This document shows, in pieces, positions 24,060-34,547 of a DNA stretch of 64,000 bases. Source of the DNA: Datisca glomerata (Eukaryota > Streptophyta > Magnoliopsida > Cucurbitales > Datiscaceae); assembly GCA_003255025.1 (NCBI GenBank), contig QANY01005052.1, positions 124,001 to 188,000 on the forward strand. The letters are read 5' to 3'. Positions within the stretch are counted from its first letter, which is position 1. Every line of letters starts with the position of its first letter. A model generated the notes under the pieces. That model worked only from the letters and a program-made list of their open reading frames with translations, was not told the DNA's origin and searched no databases. The translations under genes were made by a program, and so were the position numbers.

Positions 24060-25110
24060 GTTTGTTCTTCCGGAACAATCTCTTGAATGGGAGGTTCTCC
24101 GATATTGTCTTGATGTGTTGTGCATGAGCAATCTCGGGGACACAGTCCTAATCAATGCTAATAACACATGTGGGAATATCAACATATTCCTTCTGAAGGA
24201 TAAAATCCTTAACCGTATCTCCCCCTCGTAAACTCAACATCCTCAAAGAACCGGGCATCTCCCGTCTAAAAAATCGACCTTGTTGTGGGATCATAAAACT
24301 TGTACCCCCTGGATCTTTAAGAGTATCCAACAAAATAACAACTCACTGTCCGTAAGTCCAATTTCTTTTCATTAGGCTTATATGGCCTTGCCTCAACTGG
24401 ACATCCCTAAATGTGCAAATGCCTTAGACTAGGTTTCTTGTCGGTCCAAAGCTCATATGAGGTTTTGGCAGTCACTTTAGTTGGAACTTTGTTAAAGATA
24501 TATGCTGCAGCCTTACGTGTTTCACCCTAGAGTGATTCTGGTAAGGTCGAATGACTAATCATACTCTTGATCATGTCCTTAAGCGTTATGTTTCGTCTTT
24601 CAGCAACACCATTCATAGTGGCCGAACCCGATATAATGTACTGTAGGACGATACTATATTCCTCTAGGAATTTAGCAAACGGTCATGGACGTTGTTCACC
24701 TGAACCATCATATCTACCATAGTACTCACCACCACAGTCAGATCTGATGCTCTTAATCATTTTGTTGAGTTGATTCTCAACTTCAGCCTTAAAATTTTTG
24801 AACATGCCCAATGACTGTGACTTGTCATGAATGAGATATATGTAGTCATATCTAGAATAATCGTCTATGAATGTTATGAAATATTGTTGACCATTCCAAG
24901 GCACCAAAGTGAATGGCTCACAAATATCCGTATGAATAAGTTCTAAGACGTCCTGAGTCCTGTTGGCTTCAAATATTCTTTTATTGGTTTGTTTTCCCTT
25001 TATGAAATTAACATAAACGTCAAAATTTGTGAAATCTAAGAGACCGAGAAGTTTGTCTGACACAAATCTCTCTACTCTTCATCTGGTGATGTGACATAAT
25101 CTTTTGTGCC
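24060..25110 (-). pseudogene. Copia 2 integrase
   Basis: The 126-residue frame 25063-24683 starts at the end of the GAG-pre-integrase domain (a LWHKRLCHIT-like piece lies just before, 25130-25100). It continues with RTQDVLELIHTDICEPF (first catalytic Asp), YFITFIDDYSRYDYIYLIHD and IKSIRSDCGGEYYGRY, where RSDRGGEY has become RSDCGGEY but the second Asp and the Glu region remain. MNGVAERRNITLKDMIKSM follows at 24620-24565, then KPSLRHLHIWGCPVEARPYK and YFVGYSKDPGG (24430-24300). Confidence 0.85.
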
Positions 25111-25418
25111 ATAACGTAGTTGAATTCTCACTAGTTAATTTTCTTTTAGTAACTCGTGTACTTAATTGTAGGGATTCTTTAAATAAAGCAATGGTTTCAA
25201 GTAAATAAAGATGATCATATCCTGATAAAAAATCAGGAACCAACTAAAATTGAATCACGAAACAAACCAAATTTTCCATTTCCAAAAGAACAAACATAAC
25301 CAGCTTTGTCTGAAACAGAAATAGAAATCAAATTTCATCTAAATGACGATACAATAAAAGTTTTATCAAGATCCAATTAATGTCCATTTTTTAATAATAA
25401 TCTAAATTTCCCTATTAC

Positions 25419-25650
25419 TTAAACCTCAACCGTCTTGCCATCACTCACGTAGATGAATCTTTTAGCATCATTTGGCTTTCGACAATTCAAGTAACCCTGC
25501 ATAGACACACTGATGTGAGTTGTTGCACCAGAATCTATCCACCACGCGTGTTTAGGGACCGAACTTAAAATAATCTCTGAATAAATCAAATTAAGAAGCA
25601 TACCTTTCTTATCACGCCAAGCGTGATAGTTAGAAGAAACAATCATTACC
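25419..25650 (-). pseudogene. Copia 2 protease
   Basis: Frame 25646-25419 contains AWWIDSGATTHISVSMQGYL, with D-S-G-A as the catalytic motif of copia aspartic proteases, followed by IYVSDGKTVEV. The frame is intact over 75 residues. Confidence 0.85.
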
Positions 25651-26420
25651 TTTCGAGTTTACCGAGTTTTTTGTTGTTTCTTATGTGGTGCTGTATTCGC
25701 AGCTTCCTTACCCTTTTTTCCTTTTCTTTCATTTGTCCTTATCCTTAGAGGTAGAGGCCAGGTAAGCACTTTCTGTCTTATCATGTTTCCTTCTTTCTTT
25801 TTCCTGAACACAGTGTGAGATGAGCTCATTTAGAAATCAAGTCTCTTTCTGACAATTATAGCCCACCTTAAACTGGGTAAACTGTGTCGGAAGGGATATC
25901 AAAACCATATACACAAGCAAGTCCTCAGAGAGTTCAAGCCTTAGTGCTTTTAACCTTGAAACAATGTGAGACATTTCCATAATGTATTCCCTGATATTAC
26001 TTTTACCTTTATATCTCTTTGAAATTAAGTCCAACAAGAGCGTACTAATTTCTGCCTTTTCATTCTTAACAAACCTCTTTTCAATGTCTATAAGAAAATC
26101 CTTAGTTATAGTTATCTTTTCAGATATAGTTCCCATGAATGCTACTAGAATTGCCTTCGTTATGATCAGCATACACATGCGGTTTAATCTCTCCCACCTT
26201 TCCATCTATCTCTTATAGCTAGAGATACTCTTATCCATAAGAGGTGCAGAAGAATCAGTACTTAACGTAAAATCGAGATTCATGACTCCAAGAACTATAA
26301 AAAGATTATCTTTCCAGGACTTGAAGTTTGAGCCATTTAGAATTGGAATTGAATTAATGTTGGTCGTGATACTAGCCGGAGTAATAGCTGACCAGAGAAC
26401 AATAAATAAATCAAGCTCAT
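25651..26420 (-). pseudogene. Copia 2 gag
   Basis: 26400-26225 reads LNGSNFKSWKDNLFIVLGVM, the N-terminal DUF4219-like part. A stop at about 26213 separates it from frame 26205-25837: MERWERLNRMCMLIITKAIL, KDFLIDIEKRFVKNEKAEIS, YKGKSNIREYIMEMSHIVSR and VYMVLISLPTQFTQFKVGYN, a clear UBN2-type copia gag. A basic tail (KTESAYLASTSKDKDK) follows. No intact zinc knuckle was seen. Confidence 0.85.
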
Positions 26421-27592
26421 ATAAATTTCAAATAACAATAATAATTCAAACAATAGTAACAAATAACCCATCTCAAGACATCAAGCACTCCATTAATATT
26501 ATAACTTTGGCAAAAAATATTAACTTGTAAATGATGTCTTGGTGTAGTAATCAAACACTAATGATAAATAACATATTAAATAAGAAACTTTCATTTGGGT
26601 CGATTTATTGTTCGTATTTATTACCACAGAAACGCATGTAATTCTGTCAAATAATTATATTCTTTTAGGTCGATAAATATTCACATAAGATACACGCACA
26701 CATAACCTTTTATATTTCAAGACAAACCAATTTCCACAAGAGAATTCACTTTGGCGGCATGTTGCTTCAAGTAATTCATCTTAAAATATATATAACATAC
26801 TAATGTTCAAATTTAAAATTGTACCAAGTTTAGACCTTAAATTAATTGATAAAAAAATAATTTTACGATCCTTAAAAAATTGTTTTGAAATTATTAGAAC
26901 CCAAAAAACAATAATCAAAACAATCCATTTCGAAAGTTCTTAAATTAAAAATTAATTTTACAATCCTTAAAAATTTGATTCGTAAAATTAATCATAAATT
27001 AATTAAAATTATAAAAAAAATGAATTAATTAAAAAACAATTAAATATAAGAAAAGAGGAGAGCAGCCCCTTTCTTTGTGTTGTGGGCTAAGCTCACAGCA
27101 TCATGCATGTGTTGCAGGCTTAGCCCGCAGCATCTCTGCATGTTGTGGGTCAATGGCCCACAGCCCAAATTTTGTTTTTTTTTAATTGTACACGGGTCTG
27201 ATCATCCCGACCCATGTCAAACCCTACAGTTTCGCCTGACCGCCAACCCTTCACGCCACGGCCAGACCGTGGCATCTCCTTCGCCGCGGCATCTCTGGTG
27301 CTGCGACTTCTCTTGATAGTCGTGTCCAAGGCCGCAGCTTTCTCCTTCAAACAGCCATAGCCAAGGCCGTGACTTCCTTTCTCCTTGCCAGCGCGACGGC
27401 CCACCGGCGACAGTGAGACCGCCGGCTGGTTGTTGGAAAACCAAACAAAAATATCGTAAAAAAATTGTTCTCAAATCTTATACATCTTCAAACAATTATT
27501 AGATTCAAGGATACCGTAACGTAAACACGAAAACACCTATAATCATGAATCTAGAACTTAATAGATCAATTCTCAATGATTTAACATGAGTC
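26421..27592 (-). other. Copia 2 leader with GC-rich island
   Basis: Between PBS and gag. 26540-27040 is AT-rich with nothing recognised. 27060-27440 is strikingly GC-rich, with inverted words GGGCTAAGC (27086) and GCTTAGCCC (27117), and TGTGGG/CCCACA around 27140-27165. Two overlapping - strand frames there (85 and 84 residues) match no family I know. Confidence 0.5.
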
Positions 27593-27604
27593 GCTCTTAT
27601 ACCA
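27593..27604 (-). promoter_or_regulatory. Copia 2 PBS
   Basis: The - strand TGGTATAAGAGC differs by one base from the usual TGGTATCAGAGC initiator-Met PBS. It lies two bases inside the 5' LTR end. Confidence 0.8.
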
Positions 27605-27606
27605 CT

Positions 27607-28109
27607 TGTAAGATTCAAAATCACTTTCGATATAAACTGTATCTCAAAAAAACCCAAGATCTCATGTTGAGCTCATCAAGAATCAAAACAATTATAAAAC
27701 GGAAGCATACCTGAATTCATGATGATAGATGGTTGTTTAGAACCGAGTGGTTGGCCTTCCAGATCTACACGATTCTCTATCTGAGAGTTCCCTTTGATTA
27801 AGTCTCTCAGTTTTCTCTCTAACAATGAGATATTAGGGAGAATAGAATGGTTTCCCTGTTATCGTGTGACCTGAGGACCATAACCACTTATAGATAATTC
27901 ATCTTTTATATTTCTATTTTAACTTATCATAAATATAAAAATTACCCTAAAATCTCTACACATTAAAGGGTTTACAACCTATCAGATACATAAAATCTCA
28001 ATTATCCAAACCTTAGTAGATCACTTTTAATTGAGTTTAACTTTATTTGACAGTCTGTAATATATAATTATTTTACACATAAATTCAACGCTGGGTTAAG
28101 GATCCAATA
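27607..28109 (-). repeat. 5' LTR of copia 2
   Basis: 503 bp, + strand edges TGTAAGATTC and GGATCCAATA. It shares the outer ends with the 3' LTR, for example CCAAGATCTCATGTTGA and ACCTTAGTAGATCACTTTTA. Confidence 0.85.
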
Positions 28110-28650
28110 ATGGCCCCCTCAGGATTGGAACCACTTGAAGAGGCAAAACATATGAGCTTGGGGCAAGGGCTGGTGATCGCGATACAACAGAGACATTGTG
28201 GAGACATTCCTTCCAGAGTTATAGCGGTTAATTGAAAGCTGAATATGCATCATAACTTCAGCCTTCGGACCAATGAGGAGAGTGAGCTACTACTCCCGGC
28301 GAAAGAAGGAAGATCCAACTGGGGAGAGGAGACCGGATGTATGGGATCTCATTCGGGATCAAGTTGCCATTGCTAGTCTATCATTCTCACCCCATAAGCA
28401 GCATTGATTTTGGCCCTATCATTGGGGAGTTTTGAATGACGATTTGTTCTTCTTCTTATCGGAGGAAACAAGATCAACAAAGAAGAAAAAAATGTTAAAA
28501 GCAACAAAATGAAGCAGAGAGGAGTAAAGCCATGTACTACCAAGCATCCTCCACTCAGTAGGAATCCTGAAGTGGCCGCCACCTCTGCACTTGTCACCAA
28601 CCTACAACACCTCAAGATTCCACAATTTGTCACACTTCACCAGGTTAAGA
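28110..28650 (-). pseudogene. Antisense ORF of element A, 5' part
   Basis: This continues element A on the far side of copia 2. The 86-residue - strand frame 28633-28373 and neighbours read FRIPTEWRMLGSTWLYSSLL (about 28565-28510) and LVSSDKKKNKSSFKTPQ. The assignment to the Tat aORF is by position and strand; the protein itself is not recognised. Confidence 0.4.
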
Positions 28651-28895
28651 ATTAGGTGCCCACCAACTAGACCGCTGCGAGTAATGACAAAGTAGGTCCC
28701 TTACTTCTCGCTAAAGAATAAAACAGTCTATAACTTATTAAGACCTAAATCTAAGCTGTATAATCGAATTAGAGATCCAAAACATAGTATATCTTATGGG
28801 TATTGGGGTAAACTAGTAAGGGAAATTCCATGGTAATTAAAAAAATTGGAATAAAGGAGAAACTGGAAAATGAAAGCCTAATCCTATATACATAG

Positions 28896-29587
28896 TGTAA
28901 AAGATTTTTTTATATGGGGAACCCTTTACGATCGAATAATAAAGATAATCATTTAAAAAGAGAATGATAGAATAAAGACACCATAATTTACGTGAAAATC
29001 TTTAAAGAGAATAAAAATCACGGGAAGAACTATGATATTCTCTTGTATTTCGTGTAGGTATGTGTCTTCTATATTGTTACATATGCAACTTGCAAAGGGG
29101 TTTTCCTCTATGTTCAAAGAATTTTGACAGTGTAATGAGAGAGGAGAGAGAAAATGCAATGTACTTAATAATGATTTGCTTGGATTGTATCCCCTTCTTT
29201 GTTTACATTGAACTTATATTTATAGGATTTTATAAAATATTAGAAAATTAACATGGTCACCTTTCCCCTACTTTTGAGAGACATGATCACCCTTCCCCTA
29301 CTGTTGGAGGCATGACGACCATTCCCCTATTGTTGGAGGCATGACCACCCTTCCCCTACTGTTAGAGGAATGAGCACCCTTTTTGGGATTACTATTATGT
29401 TGGTGGGATTTTTCCAAGCAGGGCCCATGTCTTGTTTGTTTCTTTTAACTGTTGCGTTGATTGTATTTCTGTATAATTGTTGAATTGATCATAACATCTT
29501 ATCTCTTTTACGGTTCTGATCTTCTTCTTTTTTATGGAGTTTTCAATCTAAATTATGTCACGTGTCATGTGAGATTTTGACTGTTCA
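28896..29587 (-). mobile_element. Solo LTR of the element C family
   Basis: It begins TGTAAAAG and ends GACTGTTCA, flanked by a perfect 5-bp target-site duplication CATAG (28891-28895 and 29588-29592). Blocks such as ACACCATAATTTACGTGAAAA and TGTCACGTGTCATGTGA match the LTRs of element C (40180 and 46740). No internal sequence is attached, so two LTRs probably recombined to leave one. On its own strand a TATA-like CCTATAAATATAAG lies near 29224-29211. Confidence 0.85.
29251..29379. repeat. 29-bp tandem repeat, ~4.5 copies
   Basis: The unit CATGACCACCCTTCCCCTAC + TGTTGGAGG is repeated head to tail without spacers, with few substitutions. It lies inside the solo LTR, and element C's LTRs lack it, so it arose or expanded in this copy or subfamily. 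Confidence 0.9.
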
Positions 29588-29592
29588 CATAG

Positions 29593-30207
29593 TACTAATT
29601 CAGTTAGGCAAGGACACACAGAGAGTTAAAAAGATCCCTGCCAGTATAAAAATATGAAACATTGGGAGGGATGCCCTACAAAAATGGGTAATGAATCTTT
29701 CAAATTCTTCTATGTTTCTTGTCCTAGGAACAACTAGAGAAAAGTTAAACGCCATCAAAAAGAAGAAGGAAGAAGACTTATCCAAGAATACTACAAAGCC
29801 AGTACTGTAAGAGAAGAAAAGAAGAAGGCTCCACCATATATTGTACACGGAATCGAAAAACGAACACCACATGACAGAGAAAAATAGTCACGTCGTAAGA
29901 TGAAATGATGCGGAAGTGAGATCAACACCATCTGGCGAGAATGACGCGTGGTACCTAACCAGAGGAAAGATGCATTTTGCGGGCAATAACAAATTTGTTG
30001 GTTCAATGTTCAGAAAGTGTTACTTTTCAAGTCGCATCTTCCCAACAAAGTGCAATCCTCACAGGCATAGCGCCATGGGAAGTTTGGGGTCGTTGGATCA
30101 ATGAAAATGTGTTTCACATCAATGATCAGTAAGCCCACTAAATGAAACAAGGCCATCTATAAGGAATGATGAGCTGTCATACTTAGTGAGGTGAGCGACA
30201 CTGAACA
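29593..30207. other. 3' non-coding part of element A
   Basis: It lies between the solo LTR and the polypurine tract. The - strand frames here (90 and 71 residues) overlap one another and show no recognisable family; they may be the start of the antisense ORF region. Confidence 0.4.
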
Positions 30208-30220
30208 AATAGGGAAGAAA
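30208..30220 (+). promoter_or_regulatory. Polypurine tract of element A
   Basis: The purine-rich AATAGGGAAGAAA runs directly into TGGGTGACATC, the start of the 3' LTR. Confidence 0.65.
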
Positions 30221-30538
30221 TGGGTGACATCTTTCGTGGTATAAGTCAACCGCAGATTATTCTAGGTACATGATGACATAGACAGTCAAAATGCCAAAAA
30301 GCTGGTGGAAGGTCAGTCAAATCGATTACCATAACCACATCACTCCTCTTATCCCTAATTATCTGCTTGATTTAGTTATAGTAGATCTTATATAAAAATG
30401 GATAGTTTATGAAGCCTATAACTCCACATGATCTAGAGGTCAAAGGGACATTGATTAATTGAGATATACTTAGCCTTGATACTTCTCACTCTCGAATTCT
30501 CAGTTAATTTTATTAATATTAGTAGTAAATCATTTACA
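30221..30538 (+). repeat. 3' LTR of element A
   Basis: It is homologous along its length to 12224-12550, with indels. It lacks ~30 bp near the right end that the 5' LTR has (12515-12545). It ends ATTTACA; the following AGCTG does not match the base group before the 5' LTR (AAACA). Confidence 0.65.
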
Positions 30539-31074
30539 AGCTGATTAGTTATATTTTGATCTCCACACTTTTAATTATAAATAGTAGTTTTTCTCTTTAT
30601 TTTTTAAGATTTGTATACATCACACTCTGAGACTTTCCTAAGATAGAAATATATTTTGTCACATTCTTCAGGCTAACTTAAGGTGTTTGTCCCTCACCTT
30701 TCAGATTTCACACTCCACGTTCTCAGATCATTATTTTTAAAAGACTAGGTCACTCTATTACTTGACCCACGTCATCTTTCCCCTGAACATTTTGACGATA
30801 TCATGAAGTTGAAAGACGATAATGGTAAATGTAGAAATAAATAGTCTCTTGTTGCGGAAACCTAGCAGGAGATGATAGTTGATAGATCTAGACTGTTGAT
30901 CTCAGATATCAACGAATCAGATCTATTCGGCACAAAAGATGCAGAAGATTAGTTTGAGCTATTACTAATTCCCTAACACAATACGAAGCTAAAGTAATAC
31001 AAATTCAATTGTGGAGGAATAACTGTTGTTAGATCTTCTGCACGCCCTCTACCAGCTCTTACAATCGTTCTACG
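30539..31074. other. Unassigned flank right of element A
   Basis: AT-rich sequence with no gene or repeat that I recognise. Confidence 0.5.
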
Positions 31075-31297
31075 TCATGTAAGAATCCTCTGGACAAACC
31101 CCTCATCAAATGGATACCGAACGTCTAGAATAATCTTCTTTAGTGCTAATAACATTCTCAATTAAGAACGCTAGAAGCTCAATGTCGATTGCATTAATTC
31201 CCCACAAAACCAACTAATTCGAGCTCCTTGAGATGTAGATGGGGACATCTCCGCGCTTGCATCAGTTCTCGTTTGACATGGCCATGAAAAAAACGCA
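31075..31297 (-). pseudogene. FBD-domain (F-box/LRR family) gene fragment
   Basis: On the - strand three frames in succession give HLHLKELELVGFVG (31242-31201), NAIDIELLAFLIENVIS (about 31195-31150) and KKIILDVRYPFDEGF (about 31140-31090), then TGA at 31075-31077. This is the pattern of the FBD domain at the C-terminus of many plant F-box/LRR proteins: H-x2-LK-x-(V/L)-E-(I/L)-x-GF-x-G, then acidic E-L-A-x-(Y/F)-L-(I/L)-E-N-A, then L-E/K-K-I-I-(I/L)-D. A splice acceptor-like TTTGTTTGCAG lies just upstream (31308-31298). Two frameshifts and no F-box or LRR nearby make it a dead fragment. Confidence 0.55.
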
Positions 31298-33190
31298 ACT
31301 GCAAACAAAAAACAAAGCTAGGCTAATTAAGTAGAGGACTACAACAAGTAAAGATATGTATAACGGTGCTGATATTCATTTTTAGTTTCTTTTTCCACCT
31401 TAAAAAGCATGAAATAATTATGATTGTTGAAAAAGCAAGTAGCATAGACTGTTACCTTCAAAGAGAAGGAGATGCCTTAGAAAACACGTGATTGTTTTAT
31501 TTACGTGGGTTTAAATTTACCTTAGGAAGTGAACCGTGGAATCTAATCTTGCAAATTACCCCTTTGTACTTGACGTTTTTGTAATGATCTCCTCATATAA
31601 TCAATATTTGTCAGTTTAATACAATAATACATGTACTTATCATTTTCTCTTTTAATTAAGCTTACCATCACATAAATTTGCTAGTTTGACATCTCTACTA
31701 TTTGAAATAGTGTATTACATTATAAGATTAAATAAAAATACTAATAATAAAATAATTCTGTAAACATATAAATTAATACAGGTAAATAACATACTTAAGG
31801 AAAGTAACGTACAAATATTAATTACGTAAAGTAAATAAATTATTTATGAACGTTAAAACAATACTGTAATGAAATAAGAAATCAAAACCGAGTCTTGTTT
31901 GCACAGTTTCCTTAAAATAATTATGCCCCCTCACTTATGGTAATAAGGTTGATAACGACGTCTGTCTTCTAAGATAAAACGATTTGAGATAGCTAAAGAG
32001 CACACAATTTCACTACCTTGATCGAACTGATTTGTCAAAAACCTACAACAAGAGTAACAATGCAAAACCAAGACTTGAACCGGAAAATTAAAACGTTGAC
32101 AGAATCAAAAATAAACCAAACTGGACCGAACCGAAACCGAATCAGACTAAACCGAATCGAATCGAACTAAAAACCGAACCAAGAAAACTTGAAGAAAAAT
32201 AAGCAAAAACGTGGAGAACAAATATTGAGACTAAAATAGAGCTTAGAAGCTTCTTTGTTGTGTATCAAAAGAGGGAAATGTCTCCTTTTATACTACTCAT
32301 GGGAAGGTGTGTAATAAAGGATATTTAATCTATTAAAATGTCATTTAATAAAAAATTTAAGTCCAAAACGTTTTTGATTTAATTTGTAAAAATAAAAAAT
32401 ATTTTGGGCTTTAACTTACAAGAATATTTATTCTATGACATTTGGGTATCTTATGAGAAGGAAAAATAAATCTGAGAGTAAAAGACAACATATTGATCCA
32501 TTTAGAGATAGTCCAAATAGAAAGATCTTCTAACTTTATCAAGTTGTCACTTTTGATACTAGCATGTCAATATATACCACTCCAATCTTTTCCCCGTTTT
32601 CAATGTGAGATTTCTACAATTCTCTCTTATTTTTCCATTCTCATTTAACTTACTTTGAGAGATAATTTCCCTTCATCCCAAAACAAATTTTGATAAATTA
32701 ATAGTCGATTTTGATGTACTCGCTGAAGAGAACTCAAATATCCAATGATCTTAAAATTTTACGCAGTGGATCCCACTCAAAAATTTATTTAAATTGATCT
32801 ATGAAAATTGTGTACAAAATACACAATTAAGTTTCCAACATCTACATCACTTGCTTTCATATTTCTCATCTTGGCTTCTTCATTTCCTAAAACAACGCGA
32901 TAGTCATCCGGGTTAAGTTTTGAGTCTCACTAGCATGTATCTATACTTTGACAGCCTTTAATTTTAAATTACTAGTTTGAGAAGTTTCTAAAGGACTTTG
33001 TATTAAACGATTTCTAGAAATGTACTATACTTGTGTGGGTTGAAATTAGATTCTACGATTGTGTAACATATGACCTAAATTTGAAACAACGCAGCAACTT
33101 AATTAGCCAAGGAATTATATACAAGGAGTTGCAAAATAATCATAGTATATGAAAGGAGTTTAGTTTACTCTTTATTTTTTTTCCAATTTT
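31298..33190. other. Intergenic, AT-rich
   Basis: No coding frame with recognisable content. It contains a CCGAA/CCGAAC-rich simple stretch (listed separately). Confidence 0.6.
32095..32180. repeat. Degenerate CCGAA-type simple repeat
   Basis: Repeated words ACCGAA, AACCGAAAC and GAATCGAATCGAAC occur over about 85 bp. Confidence 0.7.
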
Positions 33191-33191
33191 C

Positions 33192-33389
33192 TTACTGATG
33201 ACATGGAGCATGGACATGATCATACGTCATAATGATGATCATATGAGACGATGTCATGGAGATCACAAGGACACGGTCATACGCATCCTTATGAAGATTA
33301 TAGAAGTTGCGAAATCAGAGTTTGAACGCGTCCTTATGAAGATCATAGAGGTTGTGAAATCGGAGCCTTCAAAGGAACGTCTCCTCTAA
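33192..33389 (+). CDS. Short unrecognised frame with internal 45-bp duplication
   Basis: A frame opening at ATG 33198 gives 63 residues. The end holds ILMKIIEVAKSEFER followed by VLMKIIEVVKSEPS, a 15-residue (45-bp) head-to-tail duplication (33280-33369). The first part is rich in His, Asp and Arg. Another frame from ATG 33201 starts EHGHDHT. I recognise no family. It could be a small host exon or a chance frame; no splice or promoter evidence decides. Confidence 0.25.
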   Translation, partial: LLMTWSMDMIIRHNDDHMRRCHGDHKDTVIRILMKIIEVAKSEFERVLMKIIEVVKSEPSKERLL

Positions 33390-34327
33390 GACTTTGTAGA
33401 TGAGAATTGGGGCTGCACCTTTATGTGGAAAAGTCATGGCATTTTAACCCCTCTAGATACACCGTCTCCTATTCAATAAACTAATGTAATATACTAGTTT
33501 TTTTAAACTAAAATCTAGATTAATAATTAGCAATTATCAATGAATTTAACAATTCTAAGATTAAACGAGAATCATAATCCTGAATATTCAGCGATTAACA
33601 ATGTAAACTGTCTATGACATCATGGTTAAGTAGAATCTATAATTGTAATGAGTTCCACTAGTTATCGTTGGTGGCATTCGACAATATCCTACGTTGTAAA
33701 AGGTTTGTGGTTGGGCATTTTGGATGCATGCCTTCTTTTCCTTGATCTATCATGTCTTGTGCTTGTACCCAATACTTTACTACATGAAAAATTCCTCAAG
33801 TCAAAAAAGTAATTATTGGGAAGTCACAAACTGTCCAATCTTTTTATTGGCTAAAGATCGTAAATCAATCATATCCATCACTTCTTGACAAAAAACAAAT
33901 CATATCCACATATACGTGTCAATTTCCCTTTCGCCCATAAGAGCATCTCACTATTGTACTAACCTCTACGCGTCGACTGTTAAGATGCCCCCTCCTAAAA
34001 TCCTATTGTTCGGCTTGTTTATTTCATCCGTATTATAAGCATTATGAGATATAAAATGAAGAATTAATTGTAACAAGATCTTATTATACATTAGTTATAT
34101 CACCCTCAAATCAGTTAATAGTTAATACCAAGAGTCATGCATGCTGCATCAGTTAATATTAGAAAGAATCCAATCCACTGTATTTTTTATTTATCAATAT
34201 ACACCTAAGGAGTGTCAAGGAGTGTCATCCCTAGCTTTCCTACACATACATTTGTAGCATATAGATTATAACATGGCATAAACATAGCTGTAAAAGTTAC
34301 ATACAACGTTTTTGTTTCTTTTTATGG
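33390..34327. other. Upstream region of the MADS gene
   Basis: No gene seen. No CArG box (CC-A/T6-GG) was noticed by eye, and no TATA box could be assigned. Confidence 0.5.
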
Positions 34328-34361
34328 CCCCCCCCCCCACCCCCACCCACACACACATATA
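34328..34361. repeat. C-rich/CA microsatellite
   Basis: CCCCCCCCCCCACCCCCACC followed by CACACACACATATAT lies about 190 bp before the MADS start codon. Confidence 0.9.
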
Positions 34362-34547
34362 TGCTTATATTTGTCTTTCCTAAATGCCATGAAATTAGGC
34401 TCAAGCTTTTCTACATGCTCTAATTTTTTTATCTTCTTCATCCCTAGAAAGCATTTTCTTGCTTACCAGATTTTCATTATTACTCATATCTAATATTAAT
34501 AATCTTTAGTTATTATTCTTTAAGAACTTTGTTAGAAAGGAGTAAGA

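Larger units (their letters stand above)
21763..28109 (-). mobile_element. Ty1/copia element 2, full structure but mutated
   Basis: Read right to left: 5' LTR (28109-27607), PBS (27604-27593), leader, gag, protease, integrase, RT, RNase H, polypurine tract (21952-21943), 3' LTR (21942-21763). Both LTRs share the ends TGTTGGATCC...AATCTTATA/ACA and inner blocks. Pol carries many stops, so it is inactive. Flanks are GTGTC (left) and ATGGC (right), only a weak target-site duplication. It split the antisense frame of element A. Confidence 0.85.
12224..30538 (+). mobile_element. Tat-type Ty3/gypsy element A (host of nested insertions)
   Basis: LTR copies lie at 12224-12550 and 30221-30538, and between them come gag, protease, RT and integrase pieces in + order, then tandem repeats and antisense frames. 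The protein signatures (ACPKDGYP-like, YVDDML, DIIGPMPTT-like) are those of the Tat branch of plant Ty3/gypsy elements. Insertions inside it are the CACTA element (12553-14955), an AT-rich block (17691-19030), copia 2 (21763-28109) and a solo LTR (28896-29587). No clear target-site duplication was found at its ends. Confidence 0.75.

Noticed and set aside
29251..29379. Regular 29-bp repeats suggestive of a CRISPR array
   Set aside because: The units are head to tail without spacers, lie inside an LTR with target duplication, and the genome is plant.
30539..30840. Extension of the element A 3' LTR beyond 30538
   Set aside because: No counterpart exists next to the 5' LTR on either side of the CACTA insertion.
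34328..34361. C-rich stretch as a possible i-motif/G-quadruplex control element of the MADS gene
   Set aside because: It is a mixed C/CA microsatellite; nothing else supports a regulatory role.
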